A stretch of DNA of 52,404 bases, taken from assembly GCA_028277625.1 (NCBI GenBank), contig JANQFW010000137.1, forward strand, positions 1-52,404. Reading direction: 5' to 3'. The notes under the pieces are model-generated. The model did no database searches. It saw only the letters and a program-made list of their open reading frames with translations, and had not been told where the DNA came from. This document shows, piece by piece, positions 6,991 through 15,101 of this stretch (the stretch's first letter is position 1; each line of letters begins with the position of its first letter). Position numbers and translations under genes: made by a program. Origin of the DNA: Candidatus Gastranaerophilales bacterium (GTDB taxonomy: Bacteria; Cyanobacteriota; Vampirovibrionia; Gastranaerophilales; JANQFW01).

Positions 6991-8481
6991 TTGACTGAAA
7001 AAGTTACTCAAAGTGCAATAGAATCACTAAGAAATACACGTATTCTGAAATTAAATGATCTTGTAGATAAAGGAATCAATCCTTACCCGTATACTTTTGA
7101 CAGAACAGCATCTAATGGCGAATTGCAAGATAAATACGCTGAGTTGCAAAAAGGTGAAGAAACTGAAGATGTTTATAATGTAGCCGGAAGAATTATGGCA
7201 ATCAGAAATAACGGTATGTTCATGGATATTATGGATAGCACCGGTAAAATTCAATTATTTTCACATAAAGATACTGTGCCTGAAGAGAAAATAGCTCTTT
7301 TAAAACACCTTGATATTGGAGATATGATAGGAGCGACCGGAGCAGTTAGAAGAACACCACGCGGCGAGCTTAGTGTAAGAGTGAAAGACTTAAAAATCTT
7401 GTGTAAGTCATTATTGCCGCTTCCTGAAAAATGGCATGGACTTACTGATATTGAAACAAGATCCAGACAGCGTTATCTAGACCTCATTATGAATGAAGAT
7501 TCTAAAAATATATTTAGAAAAAGAAGCTTTATTATCCAAGAAATAAGAAGCTACCTAAAAGAACACGGCTTTCTGGAAGTTGATACACCATTGCTACAAA
7601 CAATGGCAGGCGGAGCATCTGCAAAACCATTTGTTACCCACCATAATACTTTAGATATTCCAATGTATTTAAGAATAGCTCCTGAGTTATACTTAAAAAG
7701 ATTAATGGTTGGTGGGTTAAACGAAAAAATATTTGAACTAAATAAATGTTTCCGCAACGAAGGTATTTCTCCGAAGCATAACCCTGAATTTACTATGCTG
7801 GAGCTTTATCAAGCTTATGTTGATTATAATGAAATGATGGTGCTTACTGAAAATCTTATAAGCACAATAGCTCAAAAAGTTCTTGGCACTATGATAATTG
7901 ATTTTCAAGGCAAACAAATAGATTTATCACCACCTTGGCAAAGATCTACAATGGTTGGCGCTATAAAAAAATATACAGGTGTTGACTTTAGACAATTATT
8001 ACTACCTCAAGAAGCTATTGAGGCAGCTAAAAACATGGGTGTTGAAGCTGATGAGGACGATAACTGGGGGCAGATCATTGATAAGGTATTTGAAGAAAAA
8101 GTTGAGCCTCACTTGATTCAGCCAATTCATATTATTGACTATCCAAGAGAGATTTCACCTCTTGCAAAAGCTCATAGAGATGACTCTAGGCTTGTTGAAA
8201 GATTTGAAACAAGAATTAATGGATGGGAAGTTGCTAATGCATTCTCTGAGTTAAACGATCCTATTGATCAAAGAAGTCGTTTTGAGATGCAAGCGCAGGC
8301 AAAAGCTGAAGGCGATGAAGAAGCTTGCGATGTGGATGAAGATTACCTTACTGCATTAGAGTATGGCCTTCCTCCAACTGGCGGACTTGGAATTGGTATA
8401 GACAGGCTTATAATGCTTCTTACAAATTCCGCGAACATTAGAGACGTAATTGCATTTCCTACAATGAGACCAAAATCCTAG
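6991..8481 (+). CDS. lysS: Lysyl-tRNA synthetase, class II
   Basis: A 496-residue class II lysyl-tRNA synthetase that charges tRNA-Lys. An OB-fold anticodon-binding domain (about 60-150) is followed by the catalytic domain with motif 2 in FRNEGISPKHNPEFTMLELY (about 253-272) and motif 3 in GLGIGIDRLIMLLT (about 466). Length is normal. I use the TTG at 6991, which has GGAGG 5 nt upstream; a TTG 21 bp earlier would place that strong Shine-Dalgarno inside the gene. It is monocistronic, with a strong terminator at 8523. Confidence 0.95.
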   Translation: MTEKVTQSAIESLRNTRILKLNDLVDKGINPYPYTFDRTASNGELQDKYAELQKGEETEDVYNVAGRIMAIRNNGMFMDIMDSTGKIQLFSHKDTVPEEKIALLKHLDIGDMIGATGAVRRTPRGELSVRVKDLKILCKSLLPLPEKWHGLTDIETRSRQRYLDLIMNEDSKNIFRKRSFIIQEIRSYLKEHGFLEVDTPLLQTMAGGASAKPFVTHHNTLDIPMYLRIAPELYLKRLMVGGLNEKIFELNKCFRNEGISPKHNPEFTMLELYQAYVDYNEMMVLTENLISTIAQKVLGTMIIDFQGKQIDLSPPWQRSTMVGAIKKYTGVDFRQLLLPQEAIEAAKNMGVEADEDDNWGQIIDKVFEEKVEPHLIQPIHIIDYPREISPLAKAHRDDSRLVERFETRINGWEVANAFSELNDPIDQRSRFEMQAQAKAEGDEEACDVDEDYLTALEYGLPPTGGLGIGIDRLIMLLTNSANIRDVIAFPTMRPKS

Positions 8482-8522
8482 AATTTTAACATTAATTTTA
8501 ATTAGTAAATAGTATATATATT

Positions 8523-8562
8523 AAAGCCAATAGAGATAAAAAAATTAAGTCCTATTGGCTTT
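8523..8562 (+). terminator. Terminator of lysS
   Basis: A perfect 11-bp stem, AAAGCCAATAG (8523-8533) with CTATTGGCTTT (8552-8562), followed by a T-rich stretch. Confidence 0.8.
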
Positions 8563-8682
8563 ATAGTTTTATTTTATATATAATTAAAGTGTGAGGCGAC
8601 TTTATTCTGATTCTAAAATTTTTTGATAAATAATAAAAATATATTAGAGTTGGCTCTGTTAACATAGATAAAGGAAAAAACT

Positions 8683-10068
8683 TTGTTTGAACGATTTACC
8701 GAAAAAGCAATAAAAGTTGTAACAATAGCTCAAAAAGAAGCTATGAACGCCAAGCATTCCAAATTATATCCTGAACATATTTTGTTAGGTATACTAAAAG
8801 AAGGTTCAAGTGTTGCTTACAAGTTCTTAAAATCATCCAATCTAAATACAGTCCAACTTTCAGAAAAAATTCACTCAATTCAAGTTTATAAGTCAAACAC
8901 TGTGCAAAGTAATGATCTATTGCCCTTTAGTACGGATGTTCAAAAGATTTTTAACCAGTCCTGGCTGGAAGCTAAAACAGCGGGTTCTAATATTGTTACA
9001 CCTGAGCACTTATTTGTATCGCTTTTAGCAGAAGAAAATAATCAAACAAATCTTATACTTAAAGATTTTGATGTAGATATAGAAAAAATAAAAAGCAGTG
9101 TTAATAAATTAATAAAAAAGACTGATAAAGCTGTTGAGCATCCAGAAAATAATCAAAACGGGTCAATTTTAGAAAAAAGTTATTCTAGTTCTACTATATT
9201 TGAAGAAAAAGATATTTTAGGGCTTATGACTCAGGCACAAAATATTTTAGAGAAAACTAATTATGAGATTTTGGGCACTGAGCAAATTTTCTTGGCAATG
9301 CTAGAATCTCAAGACTCTGAATTGGCTAATATTCTTGCAGAAGAAGGTATAAATACAGATATATTTACAGAGCAACTTAGTAAGTACTCATCCAGAGAGG
9401 TTGAGTATGAAGAAAGTAAGACAATGTTTACGCCAAAAGCTTATCAGTCAATAAATTCTGCATATGAACTGGCTAAAGAGTTTGGATTTGCATCTATCAA
9501 GCCTGAGCATTTACTTCTGGGAATTTTAAAAGAAAAAAATAGCATTGCTTATAAAGCTTTAAAAGATCTAAATATCAATATAGAAGGTATTCAAAGTAAA
9601 ATACTAAGTCCTATACAAAAACAAAGACCTATTATCAATACTATTCTAAAGCTTGCAAAAGAAGAAGCTCACCGTTTAGGTCAAAAAGTGATTGGTACAG
9701 AAGAAATTCTTCTGGGTATTATTGGCGAAGGAACAAACCTGGCATGTGATGTGCTTAAAGACCTTGGGGTAACTCTAAAAGAGGCAAGAATTGAAGTTGA
9801 AAAGCTTATTGGATACAGCAATTCCTATTATGATCAAGATATAAACTTTACCCCGCGAGCTAAAAAAATTCTTGAGATAGCTTGGACAAAGGCTAAAAAA
9901 TATAATCAAATAAAAATTGAACCTGAGCATTTGTTACTGGCAATAATAACAGAAAATGAGTGCATGGCAATGAAAACCCTGGAAAACCTGGGCGTTGATG
10001 CTTTGGAAATAAAGCAAGGCATAGTAAAGGCCATTCAATCAAAAGAAGCTTTAATGGAAACTGATTAA
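8683..10068 (+). CDS. ATPase-free protein of six Clp_N repeats
   Basis: A 461-residue protein built only of Clp_N repeats, the peptide- and adaptor-binding N-domain units of ClpC/ClpA. I count six units (about 2-67, 79-143, 173-234, 248-308, 315-378, 387-450), equal to three double-repeat N-domains. Each carries the pattern (G/P)TE-or-PEHxLLGI. Unit 5 (RLGQKVIGTEEILLGIIGEGTN) is almost the canonical ClpC sequence, and MFERFTEKAIKV is the classical ClpC start. There is no Walker A, Walker B or ClpP-binding loop, and the next gene is on the other strand, so no AAA module follows. The TTG start has AAAGGA 7 nt upstream. It is possibly an adaptor, decoy or regulator of a Clp protease, like plant ClpT; this is inference. 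Confidence 0.85.
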   Translation: MFERFTEKAIKVVTIAQKEAMNAKHSKLYPEHILLGILKEGSSVAYKFLKSSNLNTVQLSEKIHSIQVYKSNTVQSNDLLPFSTDVQKIFNQSWLEAKTAGSNIVTPEHLFVSLLAEENNQTNLILKDFDVDIEKIKSSVNKLIKKTDKAVEHPENNQNGSILEKSYSSSTIFEEKDILGLMTQAQNILEKTNYEILGTEQIFLAMLESQDSELANILAEEGINTDIFTEQLSKYSSREVEYEESKTMFTPKAYQSINSAYELAKEFGFASIKPEHLLLGILKEKNSIAYKALKDLNINIEGIQSKILSPIQKQRPIINTILKLAKEEAHRLGQKVIGTEEILLGIIGEGTNLACDVLKDLGVTLKEARIEVEKLIGYSNSYYDQDINFTPRAKKILEIAWTKAKKYNQIKIEPEHLLLAIITENECMAMKTLENLGVDALEIKQGIVKAIQSKEALMETD

Positions 10069-10502
10069 GAAACAAGCTTATTAATTGCCTCTGTAATAGC
10101 TTTATTTTTGCTGATACCATGCTCTTTTGCATAAGATTTAAGCTTGTCAGCTTCAGTCTTTTCAATTTCATAGGTTTCTTTAACTTTATTTTTATATTGT
10201 TTTTTTCTGCCAGCATTTGGACGAGCACCACCCCTTCCATAAGTTTTTTTATAATATTCTATGCCTGAAGACTTCTCGAATTCTTTCCTGGTTATTATAG
10301 TTTCATTTTCTTTAACTTTTGATTTTAGTTTTCTACATACATAATCCTCGTCATCTTTGACATAAACAAATTTATCGCCAGCCTCAAGAGCTTTTTTAAT
10401 TTCCCCCTGTTCTGCCTTAGTTTCTTTATCAATTTCTGCTCTCATTTCTGGATCTTTCTCAAGAATTTCTTCAAGGCTTATTGTTTTTATCTCTTTTTTC
10501 AT
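10065..10502 (-). CDS. RHH-type antitoxin-like DNA-binding protein
   Basis: A 145-residue protein. The N-terminus MKKEIKTISLEEILEKDPEM resembles the leaders of BrnA/CopG-type antitoxins. The middle is charged. GGARPNAGRKKQY (91-103) is a basic AT-hook-like segment. The C-terminus (about 108-145, YEIEKTEADKLKSYAKEHGI then SKNKAITEAI) fits a ribbon-helix-helix. I start at the ATG at 10502, which has AAGGAG 7 nt upstream. It lies 16 nt downstream of a truncated RelE/ParE-type ORF in the same direction, so it is probably the antitoxin of a decayed toxin-first pair. It overlaps the convergent Clp_N gene by 4 nt. Confidence 0.6.
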   Translation of the reverse strand: MKKEIKTISLEEILEKDPEMRAEIDKETKAEQGEIKKALEAGDKFVYVKDDEDYVCRKLKSKVKENETIITRKEFEKSSGIEYYKKTYGRGGARPNAGRKKQYKNKVKETYEIEKTEADKLKSYAKEHGISKNKAITEAINKLVS

Positions 10503-10518
10503 AGCGAACTCCTTATCT

Positions 10519-10674
10519 TTATAATATTTTTTTTGTAATTGGTTTTGTGTTAACTGAATCAATACTTACATTTTGAATATTTTTAAAAGATCTAGTTATT
10601 TTGTTTTGAGAAACTTTATCTAATTTACTTAAATCTTCTTTCGCATCTTCAGTTAGTAAAACACTGTATTTCAT
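10519..10674 (-). pseudogene. Truncated RelE/ParE-type toxin remnant
   Basis: A 51-residue ORF from ATG at 10674 to TAA at 10519, too short for routine calling. MKYSVLLTEDAKEDLSKLDK is typical of the RelE/ParE N-terminus (beta strand, then a helix with A..DL..L). The family normally runs to about 85-95 residues, and the C-terminal strands holding the catalytic Arg/Tyr are absent, so the ORF is likely inactive. AAAGGA lies 11 nt upstream. It could also be a natural short protein, but I favour decay. Confidence 0.55.
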
Positions 10675-10713
10675 TTATTCTTATATTCCTTTAGTATTTC
10701 ACCTGTTATATTC

Positions 10714-10756
10714 ATAATAGCAAACTTATTGAAAAAACGCAAGTGTTTTTCAATAA
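10714..10756 (-). promoter_or_regulatory. Toxin-antitoxin promoter with overlapping inverted repeat
   Basis: On the minus strand TTGCGT (10737-10742) lies 17 bp from TATTAT (10714-10719). A perfect 11-bp inverted repeat, TTATTGAAAAA with TTTTTCAATAA (10726-10756, 9-nt centre), covers the -35 and spacer. This is the expected place for an autoregulatory operator bound by the RHH protein. It could instead be a terminator hairpin for incoming transcripts. Confidence 0.5.
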
Positions 10757-10911
10757 AAAAAATAAATAAAAAATGTATAAAACTATCTAGGGCGACACCT
10801 GGGATATAATCACAAAAAAATATTATGGCTCTGAAAAGCACATTGACATACTAATTCAAGCCAACACAAAGTATATAGACACTGTTATATTTTCTGCAAG
10901 TATTGATTCAT

Positions 10912-12165
10912 TCATATAAACTCTTTTAAAAGATCATCAAGGTGTTCTTTTAATTTATCTGCTGTTAAATCCTCTAACTCTAATGTAGAGCGCTTATTTG
11001 ATTTATTTTTATCTTTTATTATAAATGTATCTAAAATAACCTTGGAAAAACCAGGGTCTACAACTTTTAAAATAGTTTCATTTACGCTATATTGATCTTT
11101 TATAGAGAAAAAGCACTTTGTGGTTGTAGTGAATTCATCCACTACAACATTTTGCGCTGATAACCGTTTTTGTAAGGTATACTTTGTGTCTTTAAATATT
11201 GGAGATATAACCCGGGTTATTTTATCGGCAAATTCTTCTTTAAAAAGGTCATAGTCTTTAGATTCATTTTTATAAATATTTAGTGGCGCATCAATAGTTT
11301 TATCGAGGTTGTCAATTAATATAACTTTATTATCTCCCCTTGATAAAGCTTCATTTAATGCATTATCAGCACTTGCCATTAACTCATTTGCTGCCATTTG
11401 ACTAGAGTATTCACAAATACCTGTGTTGATAATCAAGTTCTGATCAAGTTTTTTTCTTATTCTGTTAGAAACCGTATAAGCCCCTTTTAAATTAGTTTTA
11501 GGTAAAATTACAAAATATTTGCCCTGATCTGATAAACCTAAAATATCACTATACCTAATAGAATTTTTAATAGTTTTAGCCAAGATAATATCATTTGAGT
11601 AGCTTTTACTCCTTAAATTTAAGCTTATCGCCATCAAAACAAGAGGGTAGTTATATTTATCTGCGGCAGCTATTTCATTTTCTATTACTTTGTCTGTTAT
11701 CTGCAAATTATAAGCTTTAGTTGTTTGATCAATCAAGTTTAATTTTTCCAGCAATGCATTTTTCTTCTCCAGTTCTCTGTTCAGATCGCTTTTTTGCAAG
11801 CACCAGAGGGTTCTCATTAAAAATTCTGTATCGTTAATAGGTCTGACCAGATAATCATTAATGCCACTATCAAAACAAGACAGTATAAAGTCTTCATCAT
11901 ATTGATCAAAAATACAAACAATAGGAATATTTTTTAATAAATCGTCATTTTTTAATTTTTCACAAATACTTAAAGTAATCTCTCTTGCACTATGTGTAAA
12001 AATCACTATGGTATCGGGTTTGTATTGATTGCAAAAGGAAAGTGCATTAGTAAAGTTAGTATTTATTATTGAATCAACATCCCTAAGTAAGACCAATTTG
12101 GAGCGCAGCTCTGTAATATCACTATGTTCCTCACTAATTATTAATAAACTTTTTGTAATAGGCAT
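10912..12165 (-). CDS. Degenerate receiver-GGDEF signalling protein
   Basis: A 417-residue protein with a CheY-like domain (about 1-120), a GGDEF-like domain (about 140-285) and an unknown C-terminal domain of about 130 residues. Both recognised domains lack catalytic residues. In the receiver, KPDTIVIFTHS has F56 where the phosphorylated Asp should be, and LVRPI replaces the conserved LxKPI. In the second domain, LNLIDQTTKAYN recalls DxLTGLYN, but SDQGKYFVILPKT replaces RxGGDEFxxxLP, so no cyclase activity is expected. I start at the ATG at 12165 with GGGAG 6 nt upstream. It is divergent from a substrate-binding protein. It is probably a protein-interaction module rather than an enzyme. Confidence 0.7.
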   Translation of the reverse strand: MPITKSLLIISEEHSDITELRSKLVLLRDVDSIINTNFTNALSFCNQYKPDTIVIFTHSAREITLSICEKLKNDDLLKNIPIVCIFDQYDEDFILSCFDSGINDYLVRPINDTEFLMRTLWCLQKSDLNRELEKKNALLEKLNLIDQTTKAYNLQITDKVIENEIAAADKYNYPLVLMAISLNLRSKSYSNDIILAKTIKNSIRYSDILGLSDQGKYFVILPKTNLKGAYTVSNRIRKKLDQNLIINTGICEYSSQMAANELMASADNALNEALSRGDNKVILIDNLDKTIDAPLNIYKNESKDYDLFKEEFADKITRVISPIFKDTKYTLQKRLSAQNVVVDEFTTTTKCFFSIKDQYSVNETILKVVDPGFSKVILDTFIIKDKNKSNKRSTLELEDLTADKLKEHLDDLLKEFI

Positions 12166-12269
12166 AGATAGCTCCCAACTCAAATTCCAAAAAACAGCCG
12201 TAAAGAATAGACAAATTTTTTCATATATTATAGTACAATTATTTTTGTTTTAATTCAAGGAAAGTGCAG

Positions 12270-13532
12270 ATGAAAAAACTTTTGGGAATTTTTTTAATAA
12301 TATTTCTTTTAATATTAGGCATAAACTTAAATAGGCCCCAAATAGACAATAAAGCAACAATTAAGTTCTCCAGTTGGGGTTCAGAAAGCGAATTAAAGAT
12401 TCTACAGCCATTAATTAAAGATTTTGAACAAGAAAATCCTGACATAAAAGTAGAATTCCTACATATACCTAATAATTATTTTCAAAAATTACACTTACTG
12501 GTGGCTTCTAATTTAGCTCCAGATGTTGTGTTTTTGAATAATATAAATGGTCAAATGTATGCGGCAAATGATATTTTTTTAGATTTAAAAAGATTTTTAA
12601 ATAATGATACTTTAATATCTCATACTGATTTTTTTGATAACGCACTAAAGGCTTTTACTTATAAGGATAAACTATATGCGATACCCAGAGATATATCTAG
12701 TCTGGTAATTTATTATAATAAAGATATTTTTGAAAAGGAAAATATAGCATCTCCTGCTGAAAACTGGAATATAGACGAATTTTTAACAACAGCTAAAAAG
12801 CTAACAAAAGACTTTAATAATGACGGGCAAATAGATCGATTCGGTTTTGGTTTTGAAGAGAATCCTCTATTTTGGCTACCTTTTTTATGGAGCAATAAGG
12901 GCGGTATAATTGATGACGAGTTAAAACATATAATAATAAGCAAGCCTGAGTCAGTTAAATGGATTCAATTTTACGCTGATTTAAGGAATAAATATCACGT
13001 TGCGCCTACTGCAGGAGAAGCAGGCAGTGCAACAATGTCTCAATTATTTATGCAAGGCAAGCTTGCAATGCATATTAGCGGTAGGTGGAACGTGCCTAGA
13101 TATCGTAAAGATATTAAGTTCAACTGGGATGTAGCTAAATTCCCAAAGGGTACAGACGGTTCTATTGTAGATGCTGATGCTTCAGGCTGGGGGATAAGCA
13201 AGCAATCTAAATACCCCAAAAAAGCTTGGAAGTTAATAAGGTTTTTAGCCAGTCAAAAGTCTATTGAGCAATTTAGCAGTAGCGGTCTTATTGTACCATC
13301 AAGGGAGGATGTGGCTAACTCTAACATATTTTTAGCAAAAGAACAAAAGCCTTTAAGTTCAAAAATATTTATAGATATTATTCCACAAGCAAAGCCTACG
13401 CCGGCAAATAAACGTTATCAAGAAATTATTGATCTTGTAAATGATCAATTAGAGGCTGTATGGAATGGAAAAATCTCTGCTAAAGAAGCTATTAATGAAA
13501 CTTTTGTTAAAAAGCTGCAAAAATTATTATAA
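12270..13532 (+). CDS. Orphan sugar-type ABC substrate-binding protein
   Basis: A 420-residue family 1 extracellular solute-binding protein (sugar/polyol type). It shows the N-terminal strand IKFSSWGSESELKILQPLI, the hinge-type segment APDVVFLNNIN, and C-terminal ASGWGISKQSKYPKKAWKLI. The N-terminal hydrophobic stretch (about 4-21) has no lipobox Cys, so it is either an uncleaved membrane anchor or a signal peptide. The ATG at 12270 has AAGGA 8 nt upstream, preferred over the GTG at 12264. No permease or ATPase gene is adjacent; the neighbour, divergent by about 100 bp, is the degenerate receiver/GGDEF protein, suggesting a sensing role. Confidence 0.85.
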   Translation: MKKLLGIFLIIFLLILGINLNRPQIDNKATIKFSSWGSESELKILQPLIKDFEQENPDIKVEFLHIPNNYFQKLHLLVASNLAPDVVFLNNINGQMYAANDIFLDLKRFLNNDTLISHTDFFDNALKAFTYKDKLYAIPRDISSLVIYYNKDIFEKENIASPAENWNIDEFLTTAKKLTKDFNNDGQIDRFGFGFEENPLFWLPFLWSNKGGIIDDELKHIIISKPESVKWIQFYADLRNKYHVAPTAGEAGSATMSQLFMQGKLAMHISGRWNVPRYRKDIKFNWDVAKFPKGTDGSIVDADASGWGISKQSKYPKKAWKLIRFLASQKSIEQFSSSGLIVPSREDVANSNIFLAKEQKPLSSKIFIDIIPQAKPTPANKRYQEIIDLVNDQLEAVWNGKISAKEAINETFVKKLQKLL

Positions 13533-13542
13533 ATACTAGTTT

Positions 13543-13935
13543 TTAGTAATATTTTTTAACTTTTTTTTCAATTAACTCTATGCTTCTACCGTCAGGATCG
13601 TTTACAAAAGCTATTTTAGGACCTTTAGGGGTAACCATAAAAGGTTCTCTGGCGTATTCTAAACCTTGTTTTTCAAGATTCTCTGTAAACTTATTCATGT
13701 CATGTGTTTCAAACGCCAGGTGACCAAAGTAACTACCGTGCTTATATCCGCCTTCCGGAATTGTATGATTGTGGGTTAGTTCTATTTCGCAAGTACCTTT
13801 TTCGTCGGCTAAAAAGTACAAGGTTGCATCTTTTAATTCCATTGTTCTTGAAAGCTTAAGGCCTAAAACTTCTTGATAAAACTTTAATGATTTATCGATG
13901 TCGGCTACTCTTATCATTGTGTGTAAAAACTTCAT
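13543..13935 (-). CDS. gloA: Glyoxalase I (lactoylglutathione lyase)
   Basis: A 130-residue VOC-superfamily enzyme that isomerises the hemithioacetal of methylglyoxal and a thiol. The four metal ligands are visible at the GloA positions: H5, E52, H72 and E120. The family signature FYQEVLGLKLSR follows the first ligand, and VNDPDGRSIELIE closes the protein. GGGGAGGA lies 6 nt upstream of the ATG. It converges on the binding-protein gene with 10 bp between stops. Thiol cofactor (glutathione or other) cannot be told from sequence. Confidence 0.9.
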   Translation of the reverse strand: MKFLHTMIRVADIDKSLKFYQEVLGLKLSRTMELKDATLYFLADEKGTCEIELTHNHTIPEGGYKHGSYFGHLAFETHDMNKFTENLEKQGLEYAREPFMVTPKGPKIAFVNDPDGRSIELIEKKVKKYY

Positions 13936-14007
13936 AGTTTATCCTCCCCTTATATCCGATAATCTTTAGTTTACAGTAGTTTTATAGTTAAGAAACATTA
14001 ACAAAAA

Positions 14008-14038
14008 CACTTTAAAAATCTCTAAACTATGCTAAAAT
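14008..14038 (+). promoter_or_regulatory. Promoter of module B RNA
   Basis: AACACTTTAAAAAT followed by extended -10 TGcTAAAAT (14030-14038) is conserved in sequence and spacing with module A (4553-4585). Predicted transcription start is near 14045. Confidence 0.55.
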
Positions 14039-14044
14039 AATAAA

Positions 14045-14146
14045 ATAAGGACAGGGGTGCTGTAACACCCTTTTTAGAGTTCTTGACAAAGTTTAATTTT
14101 TATTTAGAAGAGTTAATACTAAAATGTAAAGTATTAGCTCTTTTTC
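14045..14146 (+). ncRNA. Candidate antisense RNA, module B
   Basis: A homologue of the RNA at 4592. Hairpin 1 is GGGTG (14055-14059) / CACCC (14066-14070) followed by TTTTT. Hairpin 2 is an 11-bp stem, 14109-14119 with 14131-14141, followed by TTTTTC. The loop of hairpin 2 is longer than in copy A, 11 against 5 nt, because of a two-codon insertion in the overlapping gene, yet the stem is intact. It is antisense to the second half of the 41-residue peptide gene. Expression is inferred from promoter and structure. Confidence 0.5.
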
Positions 14147-14218
14147 ATTTAACAAAGCTAGAAGCATTAAAAAAAATATTAATAACTCAGCCTTATTAGC
14201 GGCAAAACTAATCTTCAT
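14093..14218 (-). CDS. 41-residue hydrophobic peptide, module B
   Basis: ATG at 14218 to TAA at 14093. A near-perfect Shine-Dalgarno (AAGGAGGTG) lies 8 nt upstream, among the strongest in the window. The product begins MKISFAANKAELLIFFLMLL and continues with LALLNEKELILYILVLTLL, so it is a Leu-rich membrane-type peptide. The AELL..NEKELILY core matches the peptide at 4641. An upstream in-frame ATG (14224) is too close to the Shine-Dalgarno. It lies alone between gloA and tdk. Not recognised; the hydrophobic peptide with overlapping convergent RNA resembles type I toxins such as Fst/TxpA in architecture only. Confidence 0.65.
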   Translation of the reverse strand: MKISFAANKAELLIFFLMLLALLNEKELILYILVLTLLNKN

Positions 14219-14365
14219 CAGCATCACCTCCTTGAAAAAAATTTGATTTTAAGTCGATTCTCTCAGGAAATGATTAAAGAACTCCTAGTCCTCGTATATT
14301 CTAACATAAAGTAATTTTTATCATTTTATTATATGTTTATTTACATGAGATAAGTTATATATGCT

Positions 14366-14983
14366 TCATCCTTTAATTAAAGAAGAATAGCATAACTCTT
14401 TTTCCGTCTCTTTTTTTGAGTCTTTTAGCTGGTAACAATCTATACATCTGGCTTCATAGCTTTCATCCCCTCCAATCATAATTAAAGGAGAGTGTTTATC
14501 AGCAGGCTCGCCATTAATTAGTCTTTGGGTTCTGTTGCCATACTCAGATCCACACTTCATGCAAATAGCTGTTTGCTTATCGATTGTGTCTGCATAGCAA
14601 TAAATCTGGGGTATACAGCCAAAGGGTTCTGATTTAAAGTCTAAATCTAGTCCTGAACCGATTATTTTTTTGTTTAGAGCTATTAATTTTTGTATAACGT
14701 CTATAATTCCTATATCAAAAAATTGAAGCTCATCAAGGCCTATAACTTGGTCAGTTTCATCTACAAAGTCTAAAATTTCATAAGCCTTATGTATTTTTAT
14801 TGCATTGCGGTGCGCTCCGTTTCTGGACTCTATTTTTGCACCGGTAGGCCTTGTATCCATTGCTGGAAAAAATACTTTAACTTTTTTATTGGCTATTTCC
14901 GCGCGCTTTAAGCGCCTGATTAGTTCTTCTGTCTTGCCACTTCCCATTGGGCCTGTTATCAGTTCAAATCTATATCCATGCAC
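14366..14983 (-). CDS. tdk: Thymidine kinase (type II)
   Basis: A 205-residue type II thymidine kinase that phosphorylates thymidine to dTMP for nucleotide salvage. It has Walker A GPMGSGKT (11-18), the DELQFF segment (about 84-89) equivalent to Walker B, and a zinc-binding lasso with CMKCGSEYGNRTQRL and a distal CIDC pair. The start is a GTG with only a weak GGGG upstream. Length and domain order are normal. Confidence 0.9.
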   Translation of the reverse strand: MHGYRFELITGPMGSGKTEELIRRLKRAEIANKKVKVFFPAMDTRPTGAKIESRNGAHRNAIKIHKAYEILDFVDETDQVIGLDELQFFDIGIIDVIQKLIALNKKIIGSGLDLDFKSEPFGCIPQIYCYADTIDKQTAICMKCGSEYGNRTQRLINGEPADKHSPLIMIGGDESYEARCIDCYQLKDSKKETEKELCYSSLIKG

Positions 14984-15101
14984 TTTTAAGTTACCCCAAG
15001 CTGCTATTAACTACTTAATTTAGGTATTAAATTTTTTTTATTTTTATCCTATTACATTATGAATCAAAATTGAATCTTTGTTGAGTTTATTTGTTTAAAA
15101 T

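Noticed and set aside
8683-10068. Full-length ClpC
   Set aside because: Only N-domain repeats are present; the gene ends at a stop codon and the next coding sequence is on the opposite strand, with no AAA motifs.
10760-10911. Possible small gene between the toxin remnant and the receiver-like gene
   Set aside because: No ORF with a ribosome binding site is found on either strand in these 150 bp.
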